Assembly (NCBI GenBank): GCA_946699065.1
Contig: CAMPDV010000113.1
Span: forward strand, 248,001 to 312,000
Direction: 5' to 3'
DNA: 64,000 nt
DNA from: Loxodes magnus
Taxonomy: Eukaryota; Ciliophora; Karyorelictea; Loxodida; Loxodidae
Part shown: positions 13,856 through 27,178 of the stretch, in pieces
How the letters are laid out: the number at the start of each line of letters is the position of its first letter
How positions within the stretch are numbered: position 1 is the stretch's first letter
Program-made: the position numbers and the translations under genes
The notes under the pieces: generated by a model
The model's input: only the letters and a program-made list of their open reading frames with translations
The model's database searches: none
What the model was told of the DNA's origin: nothing

Positions 13856-16800
13856 TGAAATAAAGCTTGATGTAATAATTTTGTATCTTAGTCTAATTTA
13901 TATAAATAAACTAAGATAAAGGTATTAATCTTAAATAATCTAAACTAGGTATAATCTAGATTTTAAATGATAAATAAAAAGCATAATTAATAATTTAAAT
14001 CACTAATATTTAATAATGTATCTTCATATTAGCAAGGAAATGCTTACAATTCTAAATGTAAGTGGATAATAAAATTTGAGAGCAAAATGGTTTCATTAAA
14101 TAATCTTGATTAATATAACTATTTAAGTATTTTTAATAAAGATACTTAGCATACTCTTATAACAATAAAGAAATATAAAAGGCTATTATACACTGACTTT
14201 AATTAATTCTGCTGTTGTTTATTATTTTGATTATGATATATAATGATAGGTTTTATTATTTTCATCCTAATAAAAAATAAAGGAATTTCAATTAAGTAAA
14301 GATAACTATTTATTAAACAAGAAAAGATCTAACTAAGTATTTTAAAATAATAGATATAATTAGTTATACTTAACATAAAATCTAAATTTTCTAGTTAAAG
14401 TTATTAAGAAAGAAATGTATAATAAGTTGCTTTAATAACTTAATAACTATTAAGATATAATACTTTTATCATATTTAAGTTATAATTCCTTCTAACTTTA
14501 TAACTAATTTCAATTATTTAAAGAGTCTTTCTATTTAATTATTTATCTAACCATTCAGTTATTATCAAGAAAGCCTTCTTAGTTAGACATTATAAGTTAA
14601 TTTATTTCTAAAGCTCTTGATGAAGATCATAATTTGCAGATAATTCTATTTATGTAAAATCATTCAGAAATAAGTTAAATATTTTTAATTTAGATATCTA
14701 AATTTTAAAGTTTAGCTATTAAAGCAAAAGTATATCATAAGGAAAAATTATTATATAAGCAATCTTTTTTAAAATAAAACTAAATTGAATGCTAAATAAC
14801 TACTAACTAAAATATCTAGATTTCAAATAATTTACTTACAAGTATTTATACCTTCCTCTCATTTTAATTATTCATCTTAGATATCAAAGGTGCTTACCAC
14901 TTCAAATTCAAACCTTTCATTTTAATCATTAAGATGCTATACATTATCAATTATTCAATTAATATCAAAAAACTATAAATCAGAGTTAGTACTAGATGTC
15001 TATATTAAAAGTTAAACATTTAAGATGGTAGCAATATTCATTTACATTTATAATCCTATTTAAAGTTTATGCTTTGTTATACCTTTTGTATATAAATTTA
15101 TTAAACAAGAACTTAATTAAAGTTTATAAATAGAAATCAATCATTCAACGTAACTTTCAATCATACTATTGTCTATTGTTATTTTACCAGTCAAATTAAA
15201 TTTACAACTCTTTAATTATACTAAAGCAAGGTATATATCTAATTATACATATATCAAGCATATAATAACTTTAAAATATGAAACTATTCATTTTTAACTA
15301 GTCAAAGGTTATTTTCAAATTAATACAACTTAGATTTTATTAAGAAAGATTTATTTAAGAAATTATATAACAATATCAGTTTTATTATTTAAGCAGATAC
15401 TTCTCGCATAGCATTAAGAACATGTGGGAAATTATAAATATTATGATAGAAGCTACACAGACTTGCAAATAACTATTTTTTCTCTATGTTCCTAATATGA
15501 GACTTCTACTTAGTTTTAAAATATTTTACCTTGCAAGTTAACACAATGTCTGCTTTCTTTTCCTTATTGTTCTACCTTAATTTTACCTTAACTTTATGCT
15601 TAACTTAATTAATCTTTCTTGCATGTGTTTCTCTTTTTTTTCTAGCGACAAAATAGTTAAGCTTTAATATTATTATTTAGCACTTAATTGATTCTCATAG
15701 CTCTCCTAATTCTCGTAATTCTCATAATTCTCATAGCTCTCATACTAAGCATTCTTAGTAAATTTAGAATTAATGATGCTTTGCTTTATTAATTAGTATT
15801 TCTTTAGTTTTTTGCTAGTTTAATATATTTTTATGCTATACTCATTTAGTTTTTATGCTTATCTTTTCTAAGTTAAACTTAGAGAATTTACTAAGCTAGA
15901 AACTTTTATTTTCTAAAGGTTGTTAATAAATAACTTACTCTGGTTTTTATTTTATCTTGGAGTATAGAAGCAATACTTCTTAAATATGTTGTCTTGCTAT
16001 ACCTTTATATATGGTGCTGGCTAATTACTAGTACCTATTTACCCTTTTTAGCAACTGCTTCCAGTTAAGTCATTTAAGATTAGATTAGAGCTAATTTTTA
16101 CTTATTTCCCTGAGTTTACTTCTCCTTAAGTCTCATCTTCATCTTCTTAAATAGATTGGGAATAATCAGAATAAAGTAGTTGGGTTTTTCTTGAATATGG
16201 AGCGTACGATATGTTTTGCATGGTTGGCTTTAAATTATAAAGATGAATTTAATCTAAATAAATAAAATATTTTAAATTAAAGTATTTCTAAACTTTATTT
16301 TTCTAAAGCTTCATTATTTTCGTACTATTATTATATTAGCTCTGCTTATTATTTTATTCTAATCACTTTAGCTTGTCATTTCAAGTTATGCTTACTCTTT
16401 AAATTTCTTATTATTGTATAATTAATTAAAATGATATAACGGTAAATTTCTTAAACTAGCACTAAATCCTGTATTTTTTACATCTATACTGAATTAAAAA
16501 CTAAGTGTATTTTAAAATTAAGATAAACCATGTAGTGTAATAAATTAATGGTTAGAGTAAATATACCATAAAGTAAGATTTTATCTTTTTTGTTTTTAGT
16601 TAATTTAGATATAGTTGCTTAACTAGAAAATATCCCTTTAAGGATTAAGTAACTAGAGCTACACAAAAGTTAAATATTAAGTTATTCATAAAAATAAATT
16701 AAAATAAACCTTTAAAATAATGTTGATAGATGTAATTTTATCTGCCTAATCAAAATTAAAATTTATAGATACATGAAATCTCGCTGTGCTAATTTAATTG

Positions 16801-18299
16801 TATATCATTCAATCAATAATTTTATTTAAGCCAATAGAGAAATATAGCATCTCAAATTTTAAGTAACTTAAGCAGGAAATTAAATTAAATTGGATTTGGA
16901 AGCTATTATCTATTATTAGTTTAATGAATCTATTTAAATGCTTTATACTATCTAAGTAGAAAGAGTATAAAATCCATATCATAGGAAATACTAAACTTCA
17001 AACTAATCCTCAGATTTAGCAGCTTAAAATTTTATGTATGATTAATTAAGAAATAAGCGCTAATACATCTAAACTCCTTTTTCTAGATATGAAATAGTTA
17101 TAATGATATATATCCTAAAAATAGAGAAGCAATAATAGATTACAATAGCAGTTTCAAGTTACTACTAAATAAATCTAAACTTAATATCCGGAAACTAACA
17201 GAACTATATAAGCAATACTTACCAATGTCTTAACTAGTGAATTAAATACAGATAGACTTAAATTAGGTGTAATAACTTTTGTAAATCACAAAGCAGCTCT
17301 ACTATATAAAATTTAATATTAACAAGATATATAGAACAATCTAATAGCGAGAAGAAACACTCTTAACTATTGAATTGATCAAACATTTAAATGTAAAACT
17401 TGATAATGTAAAACTTGATACATCCTGTAAATAGCCTTCTATTTTGTACTAAAGAAAAGGAAATCCTTAATAGTGAAACAGAGATTTGAGCTATAATAAT
17501 TTTTATGACCTAAATTGTTGAAACTCTTGAGAAGCTATATTGATAGTAATTAAATTTCTCTGCTTAAGTGCCTGCTACTCTAAAGATCTCTAACGATGCT
17601 AAGCTAAAATTTTGCAATTTGAAGAAAAGATCCATGTGAGATGGATGATTTAAGTTATATAAATTATTTAATTAATGAGAAATACTAAGTTTTTGAAAAA
17701 ATCTAGGAAGAATTATGTACAAGAAGGAAAATCTGAAGAAAGAGAATCTAAATTTGGATATCGTAGTTAACTTAAGAAAACACTGTGATACTAATTTAGA
17801 ATTTTTATTGTATGATTAAAATATTTTAAATAGAATTAATTTGTTTATTGGTGCTTTATATGTTTTTAAAATTTAGATATTTTGTAAATTAATTATTAAT
17901 ATATTTTTAATTTTGGCAAAGCTATTAACAATAATTTATTGGTTTTGAGTATCTGATTAACTACTTTAGTTGGTATGCTTTAGTAATATCTATTTCTATT
18001 TGAAAAACTTTCTTGCTTTTCATAATTTAATAGAAATTTTAAGATTTGTATTAAAGTTATTTTTATAAATTTAGCGTTCTAGAAGATTTTAAGTTAATTT
18101 CCTATTTTGTTAATTTGAAAGATCAATGTTTATATAATTTAAAATAATTAAATGTTTTAATTACTTTTTATATCAAGTGAGTATGGAAATTATATTTGGT
18201 CTAATTAAATGATTTTCCTTTTTATATTTTTAGCTCTTATTAAAAAAGTAAAGCATTAAATAAAACAATTTTTAAGAGTTTTGCTTATATTATATCTAA
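13856..18299 (+). repeat. Satellite unit 3, variant a
   Basis: 4444 bases, variant a B half (GAAACACTCTTAACTATTG near 17353). Shares TTTTACCAGTC (near 15183) with units 4 and 5, where units 1, 2 and 6 read TTTTACGAGTC. Confidence 0.9.
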
Positions 18300-21200
18300 T
18301 GAAATAAAGCTTGGTGTAATAATTTTGTATCTTAGTCTAATTTATATAAATAAACTAAGATAAAGGTATTAATCTTAAATAATCTAAACTAGGTATAATC
18401 TAGATTTTAAATGATAAATAAAAAGCATAATTAATAATTTAAATCACTAATATTTAATAATGTATCTTCATATTAGCAAGGAAATGCTTACAATTCTAAA
18501 TGTAAGTGGATAATAAAATTTGAGAGCAAAATGGTTTCATTAAATAATCTTGATTAATATAACTATTTAAGTATTTTTAATAAAGATACTTAGCATACTC
18601 TTATAACAATAAAGAAATATAAAAGGCTATTATACACTGACTTTAATTAATTCTGCTGTTGTTTATTATTTTGATTATGATATATAATGATAGGTTTTAT
18701 TATTTTCATCCTAATAAAAAATAAAGGAATTTCAATTAAGTAAAGATAACTATTTATTAAACAAGAAAAGATCTAACTAAGTATTTTAAAATAATAGATA
18801 TAATTAGTTATACTTAACATAAAATCTAAATTTTCTAGTTAAAGTTATTAAGAAAGAAATGTATAATAAGTTGCTTTAATAACTTAATAACTATTAAGAT
18901 ATAATACTTTTATCATATTTAAGTTATAATTCCTTCTAACTTTATAACTAATTTCAATTATTTAAAGAGTCTTTCTATTTAATTATTTATCTAACCATTC
19001 AGTTATTATCAAGAAAGCCTTCTTAGTTAGACATTATAAGTTAATTTATTTCTAAAGCTCTTGATGAAGATCATAATTTGCAGATAATTCTATTTATGTA
19101 AAATCATTCAGAAATAAGTTAAATATTTTTAATTTAGATATCTAAATTTTAAAGTTTAGCTATTAAAGCAAAAGTATATCATAAGGAAAAATTATTATAT
19201 AAGCAATCTTTTTTAAAATAAAACTAAATTGAATGCTAAATAACTACTAACTAAAATATCTAGATTTCAAATAATTTACTTACAAGTATTTATACCTTCC
19301 TCTCATTTTAATTATTCATCTTAGATATCAAAGGTGCTTACCACTTCAAATTCAAACCTTTCATTTTAATCATTAAGATGCTATACATTATCAATTATTC
19401 AATTAATATCAAAAAACTATAAATCAGAGTTAGTACTAGATGTCTATATTAAAAGTTAAACATTTAAGATGGTAGCAATATTCATTTACATTTATAATCC
19501 TATTTAAAGTTTATGCTTTGTTATACCTTTTGTATATAAATTTATTAAACAAGAACTTAATTAAAGTTTATAAATAGAAATCAATCATTCAACGTAACTT
19601 TCAATCATACTATTGTCTATTGTTATTTTACCAGTCAAATTAAATTTACAACTCTTTAATTATACTAAAGCAAGGTATATATCTAATTATACATATATCA
19701 AGCATATAATAACTTTAAAATATGAAACTATTCATTTTTAACTAGTCAAAGGTTATTTTCAAATTAATACAACTTAGATTTTATTAAGAAAGATTTATTT
19801 AAGAAATTATATAACAATATCAGTTTTATTATTTAAGCAGATACTTCTCGCATAGCATTAAGAACATGTGGGAAATTATAAATATTATGATAGAAGCTAC
19901 ACAGACTTGCAAATAACTATTTTTTCTCTATGTTCCTAATATGAGACTTCTACTTAGTTTTAAAATATTTTACCTTGCAAGTTAACACAATGTCTGCTTT
20001 CTTTTCCTTATTGTTCTACCTTAATTTTACCTTAACTTTATGCTTAACTTAATTAATCTTTCTTGCATGTGTTTCTCTTTTTTTTCTAGCGACAAAATAG
20101 TTAAGCTTTAATATTATTATTTAGCACTTAATTGATTCTCATAGCTCTCCTAATTCTCGTAATTCTCATAATTCTCATAGCTCTCATACTAAGCATTCTT
20201 AGTAAATTTAGAATTAATGATGCTTTGCTTTATTAATTAGTATTTCTTTAGTTTTTTGCTAGTTTAATATATTTTTATGCTATACTCATTTAGTTTTTAT
20301 GCTTATCTTTTCTAAGTTAAACTTAGAGAATTTACTAAGCTAGAAACTTTTATTTTCTAAAGGTTGTTAATAAATAACTTACTCTGGTTTTTATTTTATC
20401 TTGGAGTATAGAAGCAATACTTCTTAAATATGTTGTCTTGCTATACCTTTATATATGGTGCTGGCTAATTACTAGTACCTATTTACCCTTTTTAGCAACT
20501 GCTTCCAGTTAAGTCATTTAAGATTAGATTAGAGCTAATTTTTACTTATTTCCCTGAGTTTACTTCTCCTTAAGTCTCATCTTCATCTTCTTAAATAGAT
20601 TGGGAATAATCAGAATAAAGTAGTTGGGTTTTTCTTGAATATGGAGCGTACGATATGTTTTGCATGGTTGGCTTTAAATTATAAAGATGAATTTAATCTA
20701 AATAAATAAAATATTTTAAATTAAAGTATTTCTAAACTTTATTTTTCTAAAGCTTCATTATTTTCGTACTATTATTATATTAGCTCTGCTTATTATTTTA
20801 TTCTAATCACTTTAGCTTGTCATTTCAAGTTATGCTTACTCTTTAAATTTCTTATTATTGTAAAATTAATTAAAATGATATAACGGTAAATTTCTTAAAC
20901 TAGCACTAAATCCTGTATTTTTTACATCTATACTGAATTAAAAACTAAGTGTATTTTAAAATTAAGTTAAACCATGTAGTGTAATAAATTAATGGTTAGA
21001 GTAAATATACCATAAAGTAAGATTTTATCTTTTTTGTTTTTAGTTAATTTAGATATAGTTGCTTAACTAGAAAATATCCCTTTAAGGATTAAGTAACTAG
21101 AGCTACACAAAAGTTAAATATTAAGTTATTCATAAAAATAAATTAAAATAAACCTTTAAAATAATGTTGATAGATGTAATTTTATCTGCCTAATCAAAAT

Positions 21201-22743
21201 TAAAATTTATAGATACATGAAATCTCGCTGTGCTAATTTAATTGTATATCATTCAATCAATAATTTTATTTAAGCCAATAGAGAAATATAGCATCTCAAA
21301 TTTTAAGTAACTTAAGCAGGAAATTAAATTAAATTGGATTTGGAAGCTATTATCTATTATTAGTTTAATGAATCTATTTAAATGCTTTATACTATCTAAG
21401 TAGAAAGAGTATAAAATCCATATCATAGGAAATACTAAACTTCAAACTAATCCTCAGATTTAGCAGCTTAAAATTTTATGTATGATTAATTAAGAAATAA
21501 GCGCTAATACATCTAAACTCCTTTTTCTAGATATGAAATAGTTATAATGATATATATCCTAAAAATAGAGAAGCAATAATAGATTACAATAGCAGTTTCA
21601 AGTTACTACTAAATAAATCTAAACTTAATATCCGGAAACTAACAGAACTATATAAGCAATACTTACCAATGTCTTAACTAGTGAATTAAATACAGATAGA
21701 CTTAAATTAGGTGTAATAACTTTTGTAAATCACAAAGCAGCTCTACTATATAAAATTTAATATTAACAAGATATATAGAACAATCTAATAGCGAGAAGAA
21801 ACACTCTTAACTATTGAATTGATCAAACATTTAAATGTAAAACTTGATAATGTAAAACTTGATACATCCTGTAAATAGCCTTCTATTTTGTACTAAAGAA
21901 AAGGAAATCCTTAATAGTGAAACAGAGATTTGAGCTATAATAATTTTTATGACCTAAATTGTTGAAACTCTTGAGAAGCTATATTGATAGTAATTAAATT
22001 TCTCTGCTTAAGTGCCTGCTACTCTAAAGATCTCTAACGATGCTAAGCTAAAATTTTGCAATTTGAAGAAAAGATCCATGTGAGATGGATGATTTAAGTT
22101 ATATAAATTATTTAATTAATGAGAAATACTAAGTTTTTGAAAAAATCTAGGAAGAATTATGTACAAGAAGGAAAATCTGAAGAAAGAGAATCTAAATTTG
22201 GATATCGTAGTTAACTTAAGAAAACACTGTGATACTAATTTAGAATTTTTATTGTATGATTAAAATATTTTAAATAGAATTAATTTGTTTATTGGTGCTT
22301 TATATGTTTTTAAAATTTAGATATTTTGTAAATTAATTATTAATATATTTTTAATTTTGGCAAAGCTATTAACAATAATTTATTGGTTTTGAGTATCTGA
22401 TTAACTACTTTAGTTGGTATGCTTTAGTAATATCTATTTCTATTTGAAAAACTTTCTTGCTTTTCATAATTTAATAGAAATTTTAAGATTTGTATTAAAG
22501 TTATTTTTATAAATTTAGCGTTCTAGAAGATTTTAAGTTAATTTCCTATTTTGTTAATTTGAAAGATCAATGTTTATATAATTTAAAATAATTAAATGTT
22601 TTAATTACTTTTTATATCAAGTGAGTATGGAAATTATATTTGGTCTAATTAAATGATTTTCCTTTTTATATTTTTAGCTCTTATTAAAAAAGTAAAGCAT
22701 TAAATAAAACAATTTTTAAGAGTTTTGCTTATATTATATCTAA
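18300..22743 (+). repeat. Satellite unit 4, variant a
   Basis: 4444 bases, variant a B half. The closest copy of unit 3, which suggests a recent local duplication. Confidence 0.9.
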
Positions 22744-25700
22744 TGAAATAAAGCTTGGTGTAATAATTTTGTATCTTAGTCTAATTTATATAAATAAACT
22801 AAGATAAAGGTATTAATCTTAAATAATCTAAACTAGGTATAATCTAGATTTTAAATGATAAATAAAAAGCATAATTAATAATTTAAATCACTAATATTTA
22901 ATAATGTATCTTCATATTAGCAAGGAAATGCTTACAATTCTAAATGTAAGTGGATAATAAAATTTGAGAGCAAAATGGTTTCATTAAATAATCTTGATTA
23001 ATATAACTATTTAAGTATTTTTAATAAAGATACTTAGCATACTCTTATAACAATAAAGAAATATAAAAGGCTATTATACACTGACTTTAATTAATTCTGC
23101 TGTTGTTTATTATTTTGATTATGATATATAATGATAGGTTTTATTATTTTCATCCTAATAAAAAATAAAGGAATTTCAATTAAGTAAAGATAACTATTTA
23201 TTAAACAAGAAAAGATCTAACTAAGTATTTTAAAATAATAGATATAATTAGTTATACTTAACATAAAATCTAAATTTTCTAGTTAAAGTTATTAAGAAAG
23301 AAATGTATAATAAGTTGCTTTAATAACTTAATAACTATTAAGATATAATACTTTTATCATATTTAAGTTATAATTCCTTCTAACTTTATAACTAATTTCA
23401 ATTATTTAAAGAGTCTTTCTATTTAATTATTTATCTAACCATTCAGTTATTATCAAGAAAGCCTTCTTAGTTAGACATTATAAGTTAATTTATTTCTAAA
23501 GCTCTTGATGAAGATCATAATTTGCAGATAATTCTATTTATGTAAAATCATTCAGAAATAAGTTAAATATTTTTAATTTAGATATCTAAATTTTAAAGTT
23601 TAGCTATTAAAGCAAAAGTATATCATAAGGAAAAATTATTATATAAGCAATCTTTTTTAAAATAAAACTAAATTGAATGCTAAATAACTACTAACTAAAA
23701 TATCTAGATTTCAAATAATTTACTTACAAGTATTTATACCTTCCTCTCATTTTAATTATTCATCTTAGATATCAAAGGTGCTTACCACTTCAAATTCAAA
23801 CCTTTCATTTTAATCATTAAGATGCTATACATTATCAATTATTCAATTAATATCAAAAAACTATAAATCAGAGTTAGTACTAGATGTCTATATTAAAAGT
23901 TAAACATTTAAGATGGTAGCAATATTCATTTACATTTATAATCCTATTTAAAGTTTATGCTTTGTTATACCTTTTGTATATAAATTTATTAAACAAGAAC
24001 TTAATTAAAGTTTATAAATAGAAATCAATCATTCAACGTAACTTTCAATCATACTATTGTCTATTGTTATTTTACCAGTCAAATTAAATTTACAACTCTT
24101 TAATTATACTAAAGCAAGGTATATATCTAATTATACATATATCAAGCATATAATAACTTTAAAATATGAAACTATTCATTTTTAACTAGTCAAAGGTTAT
24201 TTTCAAATTAATACAACTTAGATTTTATTAAGAAAGATTTATTTAAGAAATTATATAACAATATCAGTTTTATTATTTAAGCAGATACTTCTCGCATAGC
24301 ATTAAGAACATGTGGGAAATTATAAATATTATGATAGAAGCTACACAGACTTGTAAATAACTATTTTTTCTCTATGTTCCTAATATGAGACTTCTACTTA
24401 GTTTTAAAATATTTTATCTTGCAAGTTAACACAATGTCTGCTTTCTTTTCCTTATTGTTCTACCTTAACTTTACCTTAACTTTATGCTTAACTTAATTAA
24501 TCTTTCTTGCATGTGTTTCTCTTTTTTTTCTAGCGACAAAATAGTTAAGCTTTAATATTATTATTTAGCACTTAATTGATTCTCATAGCTCTCCTAATTC
24601 TCGTAATTCTCATAATTCTCATAGCTCTCATACTAAGCATTCTTAGTAAATTTAGAATTAATGATGCTTTGCTTTATTAATTAGTATTTCTTTAGTTTTT
24701 TGCTAGTTTAATATATTTTTATGCTATACTCATTTAGTTTTTATGCTTATCTTTTCTAAGTTAAACTTAGAGAATTTACTAAGCTAGAAACTTTTATTTT
24801 CTAAAGGTTGTTAATAAATAACTTACTCTGGTTTTTATTTTATCTTGGAGTATAGAAGCAATACTTCTTAAATATGTTGTCTTGCTATACCTTTATATAT
24901 GGTGCTGGCTAATTACTAGTACCTGTTTACCCTTTTTATTAACTGCTTCCAGTTAAGTCATTTAAGATTAGATTAGAGCTAACTTTTACTTATTTCCCTG
25001 AGTTTACTTCTCCTTAAGTCTCATCTTCATCTTCTTAAATAGATTGGGAATAATCAGAACAAAGTAGTTGGGTTTTTCTTGAATATGGAGCGTACGATAT
25101 GTTTTGCATGGTTGGCTTTAAATTATAAAGATGAATTTAATCTAAATAAATAAAATATTTTAAATTAAAGTATTTCTAAACTTTATTTTTCTAAAGCTTC
25201 ATTATTTTCGTACTATTATTATATTAGCTCTGCTTATTATTTTATTCTAATCACTTTAGCTTGTCATTTCAAGTTATGCTTACTCTTTAAATTTCTTATT
25301 ATTGTAAAATTAATTAAAATGATATAACGGTAAATTTCTTAAACTAGCACTAAATCCTGTATTTTTTACATCTATACTGAATTAAAAACTAAGTGTATTT
25401 TAAAATTAAGTTAAACCATGTAGTGTAATAAATTAATGGTTAGAGTAAATATACCATAAAGTAAGATTTTATCTTTTTTGTTTTTAGTTAATTTAGATAT
25501 AGTTGCTTAACTAGAAAATATCCCTTTAAGGATTAAGTAACTAGAGCTACACAAAAGTTAAATATTAAGTTATTCATAAAAATAAATTAAAATAAACCTT
25601 TAAAATAATGTTGATAGATGTAATTTTATCTGCCTAATCAAAATTAAAATTTATAGATACATGAAATCTCGCTGTGCTAATTTAATTGTATATCATTCAA

Positions 25701-27178
25701 TCAATAATTTTATTTAAGCCAATAGAGAAATATAGCATCTCAAATTTTAAGTAACTTAAGCAGGAAATTAAATTAAATTGGATTTGGAAGCTATTATCTA
25801 TTATTAGTTTAATGAATCTATTTAAATGCTTTATACTATCTAAGTAGAAAGAGTATAAAATCCATATCATAGGAAATACTAAACTTCAAACTAATCCTCA
25901 GATTTAGCAGCTTAAAATTTTATGTATGATTAATTAAGAAATAAGTGCTAATACCTCTAAACTCCTTTTTCTAGATATGAAATAGTTATTATGATATATA
26001 TACTAAAAATAGAGAAGCAATAATAGATTACAATAGCAGTTTCAAGTTACTACTAAATAAATCTAAACTTAATATCCGGAAACTAACAGAACTATATAAG
26101 CAATACTTACCAATGTCTTAACTAGTGAATTAAATACAGATAGACTTAAATTAGGTGTAATAACTTTTGTAAATCACTAAGCAGCTCTACTATATAAAAT
26201 TTAATATTAACAAGATATATAGAACAATCTAATAGCGAGAAGAATTACTTTTAACTATTGAATAAATCAAGCATTTAACTGTCAAACTTCTAATGTAAAA
26301 CTTGATAAATCCTGTAAATAAACTTCTATCTTATGCTAAAAAAAATCCTTACTAAAGAAAAAGAGATTTGAGCTATAATAATTTTTATGACCTAAATTGT
26401 TGAAACTCTTGAGAAGCTATATTGATAGTAATTAAATTTCTCTGCTTAAGTGCCTGCTACTCTAAAGATCTCTAACGATGCTAAGCTAAAATTTTGCAAT
26501 TTGAAGAAAAGATCCATGTGAGATGGATGATTTAAGTTATATAAATAATTTAATTAATGAGAATACTAAGTTTTTGAAAAAATCTAGGAAGAATTATGTA
26601 CAAGAAGGAAAATCTGAAGAAAGAGAATCTAAATTTGGATATCGTAGTTAACTTAAGAAAACACTGTGATACTAATTTAGAATTTTTATTGTATGATTAA
26701 AATATTTTAAATAGAATTAATTTGTTTATTGGTGCTTTATATGTTTTTAAAATTTAGATATTTTTCAATTAATTCTTAATATATTTTTAATGTATAGAAC
26801 TTATTAAAATAATTTATTGTTTTTGAGTATCTGATTAACTACTTTAGTAACTAAGCTTTAGTAATATCTATTTCTATTTGAAAAACTTTCTTGGTTTTGC
26901 ATAATTTAATAGAAATTTTAAGATTTGTATTAAAGTTATTTTTATAAATTTAGCGTTCTAGAAGATTTTAAGTTAATTTCCTATTTTGTTAATTTGAAAG
27001 ATCAATGTTTATATAATTTAAAATAATTAAATGTTTTAATTACTTTTTATATCAAGTGAGTATGGAAATTATATTTGGTCTAATTAAATGATTTTCCTTT
27101 TTATACTTTTAGCTCTTATTAAAAAAGTAAAGCATTAAATAAAACAATTTTTAAGAGTTTTGCTTATATTATATCTAA
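22744..27178 (+). repeat. Satellite unit 5, variant b
   Basis: 4435 bases, exactly the length of unit 2 and sharing its variant b markers, although two variant a units lie between them. Confidence 0.9.

Larger units (their letters stand above)
4973..27178 (+). repeat. Tandem satellite array, five 4.44 kb units
   Basis: Five head-to-tail units begin at TGAAATAAAGCTTGRTG at 4973, 9421, 13856, 18300 and 22744, giving periods of 4448, 4435, 4444, 4444 and 4435. A sixth, variant unit starts at 27179. Copies look about 98-99% identical by eye. Each unit has an A half (~2.26 kb) and a B half (~2.19 kb), the B half starting at TCCCTGAGTTTACTTCTCC. I see no convincing gene in either half: TAA, TAG and TGA are frequent in every frame and no domain emerges under the ciliate code. 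A pericentromeric or other heterochromatic satellite is a plausible role but is inference only. Confidence 0.95.

Noticed and set aside
4973-27178. Protein genes inside the satellite unit
   Set aside because: With TAA/TAG as Gln frames open by default, but translations are Asn/Gln/Ile/Lys-rich without motifs, and TGA occurs at about the frequency expected by chance.
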